NCBI GenBank assembly: GCA_037045045.1
Contig: JBAOHL010000003.1
Coordinates: 558,001 to 622,000, forward strand
Origin: Phosphoribacter sp037045045
Lineage (GTDB): Bacteria > Actinomycetota > Actinomycetes > Actinomycetales > Dermatophilaceae
Direction of reading: 5' to 3'
DNA: 64,000 nucleotides
The notes under the pieces were generated by a model that did not search any database, was not told where the DNA came from, and was given only the letters and a program-made list of their open reading frames with translations. Shown here piece after piece: positions 1-8,472 of this stretch (position 1 is its first letter; the number at the start of each line of letters is the position of its first letter). A program made the position numbers and the translations under genes.

Positions 1-1553
1 TCGTCGCCCTCGTAGGCGAGGATGTGCGTCGCCACCCGGTCGAGGAACCACCGGTCGTGGCTGATGACCACCGCACACCCGGGGAACTCCAGCAGGGCGT
101 TCTCCAGCGACGCGAGGGTCTCGACGTCGAGGTCGTTGGTCGGTTCGTCGAGCAACAGCAGGTTGCCGCCCTGCTTGAGGGTCAGGGCGAGGTTGAGCCG
201 GTTACGCTCTCCGCCGGAGAGCACCCCCGCGGGCTTCTGTTGGTCCGGGCCCTTGAAGCCGAACTGCGAGACGTAGGCACGCGACGGAATCTCGACGTTG
301 CCGACCTTGATGTGGTCCAGCCCGTCGGAGACAACCTCCCAGAGCGTCTTGCTGGGGTCCAGGCCCTCGCGCGCCTGGTCGACGTAGGAGATCTTCACGG
401 TGTCGCCGACACGCACCGAGCCGGCATCGGGCTCCTCGAGTCCGACGATGGTCTTGAACAGTGTTGTCTTGCCGACCCCGTTGGGGCCGATGACGCCGAC
501 GATGCCGTTGCGCGGCAACGTGAATGAAAGCCCGTCGATGAGGACCCGGTCGCCGAACCCCTTGCGCAGGTCCTTGACCTCGATGACCTGTGAACCCAGG
601 CGCGGCCCTGCGGGGATGGCGATCTCCTCGAAATCGAGTTTGCGGGTGCGCTCAGCCTCGTTGGCCATCTCCTCGTAGCGGGCCAGTCGGGACTTCGACT
701 TCGTCTGCCGGGCCTTGGCGTTCGAGCGCACCCACTCGAGTTCGCTGGCCAGTCGTTTGGCGAGCTTGGCGTCCTTCTTGCCTTGGATCTGTAGCCGCTC
801 GGACTTCTTCTCCAGGTACGTCGTGTAGTTGCCCTCGTAGGGGTAGAGGCGGCCCCGGTCGACCTCGGCGATCCACTGGGCGACGTTGTCGAGGAAGTAC
901 CGGTCGTGGGTGACGGCCAACACCGCCCCGGGGTATTGGGCCAGGTGCTGTTCGAGCCACTGCACCGACTCCGCGTCGAGGTGGTTGGTCGGCTCGTCGA
1001 GCAACAGCAAGTCCGGTTTCTGCAGAAGCAGCTTGCACAAGGCGACCCGGCGCCGCTCGCCTCCCGAGAGGAGGCTGACGTCGGCGTCGGCCGGAGGGCA
1101 GCGCAAGGCATCCATGGCCTGCTCGAGTTGGCTGTCGAGGTCCCACGCGTCGGCATGGTCGATGTCGTCCTGCAGCGTGGCCATCTCGTTGCCGAGAGCC
1201 TCGTAGTCGGCGTCTGGTTCGGCCATCTCCAGGGCGATCTGGTGGTAGCGATCAAGCTTGGCCTTGATCTCGCCAGCGCCCTCTTCGACGTTGCCGAGCA
1301 CCGACTTGGCCTCGTTGAGCGCCGGCTCCTGCTGGAGGATGCCGACGGTGTATCCCGGGGACAGTCGGGCCTCGCCGTTGGAGGGTTGGTCGAGCCCGGC
1401 CATGATCTTGAGGATGGTCGACTTGCCCGCTCCGTTGGGGCCGACGACACCGATCTTGGCGGTTGGGAAGAAGGCCATCGTCACGTCGTCGAGGATCAGC
1501 TTGTCGCCGACCGCCTTGCGCGCCTTGGTCATGGTGTAGATGAACTCGGCCAT
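1..1553 (-). CDS. ettA: Energy-dependent translational throttle protein EttA (ABC-F ATPase), 3' end outside window
   Basis: This gene runs off the left edge: 517 codons are visible and the family is usually about 555-560 residues, so only the last few tens are missing. The protein begins MAEFIYTMTKARK, typical of EttA. A first Walker A (GPNGAGKST, residues about 38-46) is followed by the ABC signature LSGGERRR and LLLDEPTNHLD. The central linker is rich in charged residues (EWVRSNAKARQTKSKSR). A second Walker A (GPNGVGKTT) is followed by LSGGERNR and LLLDEPTNDLD. There are two nucleotide-binding domains and no membrane segment, as expected for ABC-F proteins that bind the ribosomal E site and gate elongation by ATP/ADP ratio. 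It lies 63 bp downstream of ssb in the same direction. The family call is very secure; the EttA subtype rests on the N-terminus and linker. Confidence 0.95.
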   Translation of the reverse strand, partial: MAEFIYTMTKARKAVGDKLILDDVTMAFFPTAKIGVVGPNGAGKSTILKIMAGLDQPSNGEARLSPGYTVGILQQEPALNEAKSVLGNVEEGAGEIKAKLDRYHQIALEMAEPDADYEALGNEMATLQDDIDHADAWDLDSQLEQAMDALRCPPADADVSLLSGGERRRVALCKLLLQKPDLLLLDEPTNHLDAESVQWLEQHLAQYPGAVLAVTHDRYFLDNVAQWIAEVDRGRLYPYEGNYTTYLEKKSERLQIQGKKDAKLAKRLASELEWVRSNAKARQTKSKSRLARYEEMANEAERTRKLDFEEIAIPAGPRLGSQVIEVKDLRKGFGDRVLIDGLSFTLPRNGIVGVIGPNGVGKTTLFKTIVGLEEPDAGSVRVGDTVKISYVDQAREGLDPSKTLWEVVSDGLDHIKVGNVEIPSRAYVSQFGFKGPDQQKPAGVLSGGERNRLNLALTLKQGGNLLLLDEPTNDLDVETLASLENALLEFPGCAVVISHDRWFLDRVATHILAYEGD

Positions 1554-1616
1554 GCGCGGAAGGCTATCCGCCAGCTCGTGGGCCTACCCAATCGGCTCCG
1601 CCCGGCTCGACCAGCC

Positions 1617-2177
1617 CTACCCGGCGCGAGCGACGACGTAGTCGTCGGTCTGGGGATCGCCCGGCTGCACGGCCGCGTGTGGGTCGGCGCAGGCCGAGTC
1701 ATCGAACGGGGCGGGCGCGTCCCGGTTCTCGCCGGCCGGGTTGCCCGCCGCGTGGATCGCCTCCTGGACCTCGGCGTCCCTCAGGGGGTCGGTGACGCCG
1801 AGGCCGCCAGGGGGTCGGACGGAGCGCACGAACGTCGTGTGCCCCCACGTGAGATCGTGCCCGGCGTTGTAGGCCTCGACATCGACGGAGGTCGAGGCGA
1901 CGTTGTCCTTGGTGAGGTACTGGTTCACCCGTAGCCGCCCGTAGATCAGGACCCGCTGACCCCGACTGAAGCTCGCCTCGAGGTTGGCGGCCAAGCCGTT
2001 GAACGCGACGACGTTGACGTAGTTCGTCCCGCCGTCGACGTAGTCGCCGCTGGACGGATCGCGCCGACGCGCCGTGGATGCGACCCGAAAGGTGACGAAT
2101 GGTTTGCCGCTCCTCGTATGCCGCAACACCGGGTCACCGGTGAGGTTGCCGACGACGGTGACGAATGACTCGTTCAT
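1617..2177 (-). CDS. ssb: Single-stranded DNA-binding protein (second-type SSB)
   Basis: The product is 186 residues. The start is the ATG giving MNESFVTVVGNLTGDPVL, the classic SSB N-terminus; a longer reading frame upstream has no family resemblance. An OB fold covers residues 1-110, with VNVVAFNGLA and GQRVLIYGRLRVNQY matching SSB strands. The C-terminal region (residues 120-186) is low complexity and ends DYVVARAG. It lacks the acidic D-D-D-(I/L)-P-F tip through which the main SSB recruits repair proteins, so this is probably the accessory SSB paralogue rather than the replicative one. Actinobacterial genomes often place this paralogue beside ettA, as here. Its natural role is not established from sequence. 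Confidence 0.9.
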   Translation of the reverse strand: MNESFVTVVGNLTGDPVLRHTRSGKPFVTFRVASTARRRDPSSGDYVDGGTNYVNVVAFNGLAANLEASFSRGQRVLIYGRLRVNQYLTKDNVASTSVDVEAYNAGHDLTWGHTTFVRSVRPPGGLGVTDPLRDAEVQEAIHAAGNPAGENRDAPAPFDDSACADPHAAVQPGDPQTDDYVVARAG

Positions 2178-2291
2178 CGTGGATGTCCTTGTCTGTGCAG
2201 GCGCCCGCAGCGGTACGCGTGACCCACGATCCCCGCTTCGGCGCCACCGCGGCATACCTCGCCGGGCACCTGTGGAGGACGCGACGAACGG

Positions 2292-4073
2292 TCAGCGGGG
2301 TGTGGACAGGGGCACCGACAGAGCCTGGTCGAGGTGCTCGCGAGTAAGCCGATGCCGGGTGAGCACCGCGACGACCGGTTCCACCGCTTGCGTCGAGGCC
2401 ACCGCGGCGACGGCCTCACGCAGCCGCCTGGCGACCTTGGCCCGACGCCGTCGCGCCGCGGGTCGGGCGAGCAGCCGGAACACCCCGGTGGCGGCCCAAC
2501 CGACGCCGATACCGCCGACCAGCAACACCAGCGGCCAGGGCACCGGACCGAGAGTCGGCGTCGGAACGTCGTGAATCTGCAGCCAGCCCAACACCGCCAG
2601 CGTGGTGAGCCACAGGAACCCTCCGATGGTCGCCAGTCCCGCGATCCACTGAACGGCGGCGAACCCGCGCCACCACGCGGGGTCTCGCCCGCGCAGGGGG
2701 GTCTGGACCACGGCGCGATCAAGCTCGTCGCCGAGGTCCGCTTCGGCGGGGGACGCCGCGTCGGCGACGGCGTCGGCCCACGCGTGCGGCAGGCCGGCCG
2801 ATGCTCGCTCGGCCAGGCGATGGGTGGCCAGCGACACGGCCGAGCGGGCGCTCGGCGACGGCGGCGGGATCGAGGAGCGGCCCAGCACGGCACGGACCTG
2901 CGGTTCGCCCACCCCGTCCATCGGCACGACGGCGCGGTTGAGCCGCAGCCGCGAGAGGGGGTCCGGGCGCAAGCTGCGGGCCCATCGGGTGAACAGCCAA
3001 CCACCCTGCGCCGCGGCGGCTCTGCGGTAGTCCTGCTCGACCGCGTCGAGCACGACGGATACCCCCGCGGAACGCGACAGGGCCTCGACGAGATCGGCAT
3101 CGGCACCGCCGGCAAGGTCGGCCTCGGAGTCCGCGACGGCCGAGCGCAGATCCCCTGCCACCGCGACGATATCCGCGCTGAGCCGATGCCGTGAGGCATT
3201 GGCTCCCGCGACTGCGTTGGCGAGGCGCTGGCGCAATTCCCCGAGGCCGGCTCCGGTGCGCGCCGACGTGACGAGGACCTGCCCGTGCGGCATACCGTCC
3301 AGGGACAGCAACCGGACGAGGTCGCTGCGGCACGACTCAACGGCCGCGCCGTCGAGTCGGTCGGACTGGTTGAGGACGACGAGGGTGACCCCCTCGTGGC
3401 CGGCGAGCGCTCGCAGGTAGTCCTCGTGTAGGAGCGCGTCCGCGTATTTCTGCGGATCGGTCACCCAGACGAACACGTCGACGAGTTCGAGCACCCGCTG
3501 GGCTTCGGCGCGATGCTCCGTCGCTCTCGAGTCGAAGTCGGGCAGGTCGAGCAGCACCAGTCCCTCGAGGCGGCCCAGCCCGTCGGCAGGCCCGGCGTCG
3601 GCAGGCCCGGCGTCGGCAGGCCCGGTCGTCCCGGTAGTTCCCGCCGGACCGGAAACCCCGAGGAGCGTGGTGGACCGATCGGTTGCGCCGGAGCTGTCGA
3701 CCGTGTGTCGAGCCGGCACGCCGAGCCAGTCGAGCAGGACCGTGGCCGGCTCGTCCCCCCACACGGCCGCGGTCGGCATCGAAGTCGTCGGGCGTCGCGC
3801 CCCGACTTGGGCGACGGGTGCTCCGACCAGAGCGTTGAACAGTGACGACTTGCCGCTGCCGGTGGCCCCGGCCAAGGCGACAACGGTGTGACTGCCAGCG
3901 ATCGAGGTCCGCTCGCCGACCTTGTCGACGAGCCGGCTCGCCCGGGCCACGGCCGCAGCCGGCAGCTGGGCGCCGCCCGATTCGACGGCGGCGGCGAGGG
4001 CCTGGGCTTGCTGGCTGAGCGCGGCGGCCGTCACCGTCGCGGCGACCCGCGACCCCATCCGGATCGGGCTCAT
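2292..4073 (-). CDS. Dynamin-like GTPase, second of a pair (DynB-like)
   Basis: The protein is 593 residues. The ATG at 4073 overlaps the stop of the upstream GTPase in an ATGA tetranucleotide, so the two are probably translationally coupled; the long in-frame extension upstream lies inside the neighbour and is not used. The G1/P-loop is GATGSGKSS (residues about 69-77), G3 is DLPDFD and the G4-like motif is LNQSDRLD. The C-terminal third has two hydrophobic stretches (WIAGLATIGGFLWLTTLAVL and WPLVLLVGGIGVGWAATG) that look like a membrane hairpin, as in bacterial dynamin-like proteins. A tandem PADAG repeat (DNA near 3580-3625) interrupts the GTPase domain. In Streptomyces the DynA/DynB pair stabilises Z-rings at sporulation septa; a division or membrane-remodelling role here is inference from architecture and pairing. 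Confidence 0.8.
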   Translation of the reverse strand: MSPIRMGSRVAATVTAAALSQQAQALAAAVESGGAQLPAAAVARASRLVDKVGERTSIAGSHTVVALAGATGSGKSSLFNALVGAPVAQVGARRPTTSMPTAAVWGDEPATVLLDWLGVPARHTVDSSGATDRSTTLLGVSGPAGTTGTTGPADAGPADAGPADGLGRLEGLVLLDLPDFDSRATEHRAEAQRVLELVDVFVWVTDPQKYADALLHEDYLRALAGHEGVTLVVLNQSDRLDGAAVESCRSDLVRLLSLDGMPHGQVLVTSARTGAGLGELRQRLANAVAGANASRHRLSADIVAVAGDLRSAVADSEADLAGGADADLVEALSRSAGVSVVLDAVEQDYRRAAAAQGGWLFTRWARSLRPDPLSRLRLNRAVVPMDGVGEPQVRAVLGRSSIPPPSPSARSAVSLATHRLAERASAGLPHAWADAVADAASPAEADLGDELDRAVVQTPLRGRDPAWWRGFAAVQWIAGLATIGGFLWLTTLAVLGWLQIHDVPTPTLGPVPWPLVLLVGGIGVGWAATGVFRLLARPAARRRRAKVARRLREAVAAVASTQAVEPVVAVLTRHRLTREHLDQALSVPLSTPR

Positions 4074-5785
4074 CGGGCGGCCCCAACGGCGATGGTGGCG
4101 GCGCTCAGCCGGCGGCCCTGGTCGCGGGGAACCTCGACGGCGAGGACCGCGGCGTGGAATCGATTCGCCTCCTGCGCGTACAGCTGCTGGACCCGTTCGA
4201 GCAGCGCCGCTCGGGCCTTCGCGGCGAGGGACCGCACCGCCTGGTCGCCGAAGATCGCCTCGAGCAGCCTCTGGCCGAGCACCGCCGTCCCCCCGGCGAT
4301 CCCGGCCTCGGCGCCGGTGAGGCCGCCGGTGTGCGCGAACGTCACGAGCATGAGCACGACCCCGACCCCGTTGACCCCGTAGGCGGCGACCCGAGCCGTC
4401 GTGCGCCGGTCCTGCCCTTCGCCGCGGACGAGATCGAGCACGTCGCCCTGCCAATCGCGCACCACTCGCTCCACCTCGGCCACGAGATCTGTCGACACGG
4501 CCCCGAGCTTCGGGTGCTGGGCCAGCAGGCCCGGACCACCCGGCATACCGCGCCAGGACCGGGCCACCTGCGCCGCAGCCACCTGCGCGTGGTCGACGAC
4601 CAGAGCGCTCACGCCGCTTTGCAGCGCCTGCCCGAGCTCCTGGACTGGGGGCGGCTGCCCCTTGACCATCGCGACGACGCGGTCGCGCAACCGAGACACC
4701 GTCGACTCCACCTGCTTGAAGAACTCACCGGTGCCGACGAAGTCCTGCCAGCGGGAGAGCACCTCACCTCGCAACAACGTGCCGTCGTCCATGCCGGTGC
4801 GCACTGCAGTAGCCGCCTGGGCGTATGCCGTGTCGGCGACTTCGACGAGGGCCCGGGTGGCACTGGTCTGCTCGGCGCTGGCCTCGACGATCGCCTCGAC
4901 CCGGCCCGGCAAGGAGTCCAGGGCACCGGTGAGGGTCTGACGGATGACCAAGGCCCGGGCCTTGGCATCGTGAGCCAACGCCGTGAGCCACCCGCGCAGT
5001 CCGCCCACCTCGTCCGGTCCGAGCAACCCGGCCGGGTCCAGGCGCACCTCGGGGATCGAGAAAAGCGGCGCCAGGCCGAGCCCCTGGTCCCCGAGCATCG
5101 TGCGCAGGTGGTCACGGACTTCGTCGAGCGCCTCGGGGGGCACCCGGTCGAGGACGACGGCGACGGAGGTCCCCCGTTCGCTGGCCTGGCGCAACAGCGC
5201 CCACGGGACCGCGTCGGCGTATCGCGCCGCGGTGGTGACGAACAGCCACAGGTCGGCCGCGGCGAGCAGCTGGGCGGCCAATTCGCGGTTGGCGGCCACG
5301 ACCGAATCGATGTCCGGGGCGTCGAGAATGGCCAGGCCCGGCGGCAGCGACTCGCTCGAGACGAGCCGCACCGCCGTCGCATCCGTGCTCGTGTCGGAGC
5401 CGGTGAGCCGAGCCAGGCCGGGCAGCACCCGATCGCCGACGAACCAGCGCAGGTCTTCCGGGTGGTGGACGAGGACCGGGGAGCGCGTCGTCGGGCGCAG
5501 CACTCCGGGTTTGCTCACCACGGCACCGACGATGGAGTTGACCAGAGTGGACTTGCCCGCGCCGGTCGAGCCCCCGACGACGGCCAGCAGTGGCGCGTCG
5601 ATCGCCTCCAGCCGGGGAATGACGTAGTCGTCGAGCTGGTCCAACAACTGGCGCCGGCTAGCCTCGGCCGCCGCGACTCCGGGCAGGTCCAAGGGAAGCG
5701 TCGACGTCGCGACCTGCTCGCGCAGGGTGTGTACCGCGGTGAGCAGCGTCGACACCTCGCCCGTCGACGACCCGACAATGCTCAC
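4070..5785 (-). CDS. Dynamin-like GTPase, first of a pair (DynA-like)
   Basis: The protein is 571 residues and starts with ATG (MSIVGSSTGEVST). The P-loop is GGSTGAGKST at residues 71-80. The G3-like motif LDAPDID (about 154-160) has aspartate-proline-aspartate spacing close to that of its partner, and VVLDR could serve as G4. The C-terminal half is largely helical, with a hydrophobic segment (VNGVGVVLMLVTF followed by a Gly-rich stretch) that could insert in the membrane. It is the first gene of a leftward run dynA-dynB-ssb-ettA and overlaps dynB by 4 bp. The two proteins share design but differ clearly in sequence, as expected for a heterotypic dynamin pair such as Streptomyces DynA/DynB. 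The GTPase call is firm; the cellular role is inferred. Confidence 0.8.
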   Translation of the reverse strand: MSIVGSSTGEVSTLLTAVHTLREQVATSTLPLDLPGVAAAEASRRQLLDQLDDYVIPRLEAIDAPLLAVVGGSTGAGKSTLVNSIVGAVVSKPGVLRPTTRSPVLVHHPEDLRWFVGDRVLPGLARLTGSDTSTDATAVRLVSSESLPPGLAILDAPDIDSVVAANRELAAQLLAAADLWLFVTTAARYADAVPWALLRQASERGTSVAVVLDRVPPEALDEVRDHLRTMLGDQGLGLAPLFSIPEVRLDPAGLLGPDEVGGLRGWLTALAHDAKARALVIRQTLTGALDSLPGRVEAIVEASAEQTSATRALVEVADTAYAQAATAVRTGMDDGTLLRGEVLSRWQDFVGTGEFFKQVESTVSRLRDRVVAMVKGQPPPVQELGQALQSGVSALVVDHAQVAAAQVARSWRGMPGGPGLLAQHPKLGAVSTDLVAEVERVVRDWQGDVLDLVRGEGQDRRTTARVAAYGVNGVGVVLMLVTFAHTGGLTGAEAGIAGGTAVLGQRLLEAIFGDQAVRSLAAKARAALLERVQQLYAQEANRFHAAVLAVEVPRDQGRRLSAATIAVGAAR

Positions 5786-5915
5786 GACGGCATCCTTCCA
5801 GGGCCACAGCCCCCTTCGTCACGACCCGCCGACCGTGCGACCGGCGTCCATCCCACCCCGTCGGCGACCTCGAGTCGCCCCCATCCGAGGCGTCCCCCAT
5901 CCGTCCTTGGCGCCG

Positions 5916-5988
5916 CGCCCCCGGCAGGACTCGAACCTGCAACCTGCGGATTAGAAGGCCGCTGCACTATCCGTTGTGCTACGGGGGC
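5916..5988 (-). tRNA. tRNA-Arg (anticodon TCT)
   Basis: Read on the minus strand, a 7-bp acceptor stem (GCCCCCG with CGGGGGC) closes a cloverleaf with D-arm AGCACAACGGATAGTGC, anticodon stem GCGGC/TCCGC-type pairing, loop CTTCTAA (anticodon TCT, reading AGA) and T-arm GCAGG-TTCGAGT-CCTGC. No CCA is encoded; the 3' flank reads GCGC. It stands alone between dynA and the PrsW-like gene. Confidence 0.95.
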
Positions 5989-6060
5989 CAGACGTCGGCC
6001 CGACCGCCGCCGCGGCTCAGTCTAGGACGGCTCGAGCGAGAGCCGCGCGACGGAGAACCC

Positions 6061-7494
6061 TCACGAGCGAAGTCGGCCGGCGAAGTCGCGCCGATGCACG
6101 GTGATCGACCCGAGCAGCTCGTGTTCGCGCTCCTGGGCGTTCGCCTCCGCGGCGCCGTGCGCCATCCTGCTGCGCAGCAGGGCCAGGTCACTGGCCGCGT
6201 CCTGGAAGCTGCGCATCGACTGGGCCGCCGTCGGGCTTTGGCCCTTGGCCCAGGTGCGCGCCGCCCGGCGGGCCGCGGTGGAGGCGAGCATGCCGACCTC
6301 CGGATGGGTGAGCCAGCCGGCGTCGGCGTATTGACTGAGATGCTGGCGCACGAGCCGCGTCTCGCGACGGCGCAGCATGACGAGCAAGACGATGAAGCCG
6401 ATGAAGACGGGCACCTGGAAGAGGACGTAGACGCGCATGTACGTGCCGGCCGAGGCGGACAGATTCCAGATCCCATGGAGCAGGACGGCACACGCATACC
6501 CGCCGAGACCGAACCCGATCCGGGCCGTCCGAGTGCGGGCGACCGAGGCGGCCAGGCCCAGCCCGATCCCCGTGCACGCGGTGAACAGCGGATGGGCGAA
6601 CGGAGCCATGACGCAGCGCAGGATGAACACCGAGGTCAGCCCGCGGGTGCCGTAGTCGCTGTAGGCCCGGCCGAGGTAGAGGATGTTCTCCGAGAACGCA
6701 AAGCCCGCCCCGGCCAGACCGGCATACACGACACCGTCGATGATCCCGTCGAATTCCTTGCGCCGCAGCAGCAGGATGAGCAGGATTGCCGCGCCCTTGA
6801 GGCCCTCCTCGACCGGTGGCGCGGACAGGATCGCCGCCCACGTGTCCGGGTCTTTCACGCCCGAGCGGGCGAACAGCACGTCCATGCTCGTGTTGAGGAA
6901 CAGTGACCCGACCGACGCGCAGAGAGCGCCGAAGAGGAAGGCGAAGAGCAGGTACCTGCGCGGCTCGGCCTCGAGCCTGTCGATGGACAGGAACGCCGGC
7001 ACGACGACCAATAGCGGGATGACGGCGAGGGCCGCCGCGAGGGAGGCGGTCTGCACCCCGAGATCGATCTCGTAGACGAAGGCCAGGACCATCCAGCACA
7101 AGAGGAACCCGGTCAGCAGGATGCCGATGGTCAGGGCCCGCCGGCGGGCCGGACGCCTCGTCGCGTTGGGCGCGCTCGAATACGTCGTCGCCGGCTGTGG
7201 CGTGTAAACCGTGGAGTGCGGCGGGGTCGTCGGCGAGGGTCGTGCGGGGGCGCCGGCCGCGCCGGGGTACGGCGCGCCTGGCACTCCGGGGTATGCCGCG
7301 CCTGGCACTCCGGGGTATGCCGCGCCTGGCACTCCGGGGTATGCCGCGCCTGGCACTGCGGGGTAGGGCGCGCCTGGCACTCCGGGGTAGGGCGCGCCTG
7401 GCACTCCGGGGTGGGGCGCGCCTGGATGGGGCGGCATCGGCGCGCTCCCCGCGGCATACTCGGAAGGAGGGTTGGTCGGATCCCCTGTCGACAT
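6061..7494 (-). CDS. PrsW-family glutamic intramembrane protease with Pro/Gly-repeat N-terminus
   Basis: The product is 477 residues. The ATG at 7494 gives MSTGDPTNPPSEYAAG; upstream codons in the same frame lie across the divergent promoter. Residues about 25-105 are a low-complexity cytoplasmic-looking tail built of AP(Y)PGVPG units. After residue about 125 there are at least seven strongly hydrophobic segments. PrsW motifs are present: PPVEEGLKGAAIL (double Glu plus Lys), AGFAFSENILYL, and a conserved His in APFAHPLFTACTGIGLG. PrsW proteins cleave anti-sigma factors or other membrane proteins within the bilayer; the substrate here is not evident. It is divergent from orn with 75 bp between starts. 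The C-terminal about 90 residues are hydrophilic. Confidence 0.85.
   Translation of the reverse strand: MSTGDPTNPPSEYAAGSAPMPPHPGAPHPGVPGAPYPGVPGAPYPAVPGAAYPGVPGAAYPGVPGAAYPGVPGAPYPGAAGAPARPSPTTPPHSTVYTPQPATTYSSAPNATRRPARRRALTIGILLTGFLLCWMVLAFVYEIDLGVQTASLAAALAVIPLLVVVPAFLSIDRLEAEPRRYLLFAFLFGALCASVGSLFLNTSMDVLFARSGVKDPDTWAAILSAPPVEEGLKGAAILLILLLRRKEFDGIIDGVVYAGLAGAGFAFSENILYLGRAYSDYGTRGLTSVFILRCVMAPFAHPLFTACTGIGLGLAASVARTRTARIGFGLGGYACAVLLHGIWNLSASAGTYMRVYVLFQVPVFIGFIVLLVMLRRRETRLVRQHLSQYADAGWLTHPEVGMLASTAARRAARTWAKGQSPTAAQSMRSFQDAASDLALLRSRMAHGAAEANAQEREHELLGSITVHRRDFAGRLRS
7270..7432 (-). repeat. 24-bp tandem repeat encoding the Pro/Gly tail of the PrsW-like protein
   Basis: About seven near-perfect 24-bp units (core GCGCCTGGCACTCCGGGG, followed by TATGCC or TAGGGC) encode octapeptide repeats of the PGVPGAxY type. 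The unit length is a multiple of three, so copy number can change without frameshift. Three adjacent units also contain the window-wide GTATGCC word. Confidence 0.9.
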
Positions 7495-7569
7495 GCGCGA
7501 CAGACTAGTGCAGGCCAGGGGCTCGACCTTGTGCCCATGGGCCTGAGACGCCGAGCGTAAGGTGACGGT

Positions 7570-8205
7570 GTGACGCAGCCTGGCGATCGTGCCCAGACCG
7601 ATCGGATCGTCTGGATCGACTGCGAGATGACCGGCCTGTCCCTGACCGCCGATGCCCTCGTCGAAGTCGCTGCGCTGGTCACCGACTACGAGCTCACCCA
7701 GCTCGGCGACGGCGTCGACCTCGTGATCGCCCCGCCGCCCGAGGCGTTGGCCCAGATGGACCCGTTCGTCCGCGACATGCACACGGGCTCGGGATTGCTC
7801 GATGCGCTCGCCGGCGGGATCACCCTGGACCAGGCCCAAGAGCAGGTGCTCGACTACGTCCGCGCCTGGGTGCCGGAGGCCGGCCGAGCGCCGTTGGGGG
7901 GCAACTCGGTGGCCACCGACCGCGGGTTCCTCGCCCGGGACATGCCGCAGCTCGAGGCCTACCTGCACTACCGGATCATCGACGTGTCCTCGATCAAGGA
8001 ACTGGCGCGCCGGTGGTACCCGCGGGCCTACTTCAACGCCCCGGCTAAGGTGGGCGGCCATCGAGCGTTGGCCGACATCCGTGAGTCGATCGCCGAGCTG
8101 CGGTATTACCGGGAGGCCGTCTTCGTCCCCCAGCCGGGGCCGGACTCCCCCACCGCCAAGGCGATGGCCGCGCGATATGCCGTCTCGGCGCAGTCGGTGG
8201 ATTAG
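7570..8205 (+). CDS. orn: Oligoribonuclease (3'-5' exonuclease, DEDDh)
   Basis: The product is 211 residues with a GTG start. Exo I is IVWIDCEMTGL (Asp and Glu metal ligands), the middle carries GNSVATDRGFLARDMP (Exo II) and the C-terminal part GGHRALADIRESI supplies the catalytic His and last Asp (Exo III). YLHYRIIDVSSIKELARRWYP is characteristic of Orn. The enzyme degrades 2-5-nucleotide RNA and pGpG products to mononucleotides. It is single, with a divergent gene on the left and tRNA-His on the right. The length is close to the family norm of 180-215. Confidence 0.97.
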   Translation: MTQPGDRAQTDRIVWIDCEMTGLSLTADALVEVAALVTDYELTQLGDGVDLVIAPPPEALAQMDPFVRDMHTGSGLLDALAGGITLDQAQEQVLDYVRAWVPEAGRAPLGGNSVATDRGFLARDMPQLEAYLHYRIIDVSSIKELARRWYPRAYFNAPAKVGGHRALADIRESIAELRYYREAVFVPQPGPDSPTAKAMAARYAVSAQSVD

Positions 8206-8255
8206 GTAGCATGTTCGACGCTGTGCGCACGGGCAGTATGCCGGTGCCGCGCCAT

Positions 8256-8329
8256 GGTGGGTGTAGCTCAGCTGGTAGAGCACCGGGTTGTGGTCCCGGG
8301 TGTCGCGGGTTCAAGTCCCGTCACTCACC
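8256..8329 (+). tRNA. tRNA-His (anticodon GTG)
   Basis: The acceptor stem GTGGGTG pairs with CACTCAC and an extra encoded G at position -1 (8256) faces C73, the histidine identity feature. The anticodon stem-loop is CCGGG-TTGTGGT-CCCGG with anticodon GTG. The T-arm is GCGGG-TTCAAGT-CCCGT. A terminator-like hairpin follows 11 bp downstream. Confidence 0.96.
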
Positions 8330-8339
8330 CCGATCCGAC

Positions 8340-8365
8340 GGCCCCGACCGCGCCCGGTCGGGGCC
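8340..8365 (+). terminator. Hairpin downstream of tRNA-His
   Basis: A perfect 10-bp G+C-rich stem (GGCCCCGACC with GGTCGGGGCC) encloses a 6-base loop. It follows tRNA-His and precedes the CopC-like gene. There is no long T-run, which is common for high-GC actinobacteria. Confidence 0.75.
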
Positions 8366-8472
8366 GTCGGGCATGCTTGAGCGAAGGCGCCCCGGTCCGG
8401 CCAGGCACCCAGGGGCTCCCGTGGCTGGCCGGCTCGGCCGGGTTGCCGAGCGCCTGGGGTGAGGAGGGCCGG

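Noticed and set aside
8254..8472. N-terminal extension of the CopC-like protein across tRNA-His
   Set aside because: The extension is translated tRNA and terminator sequence; the internal ATG has a good ribosome-binding site and starts a clear signal peptide.
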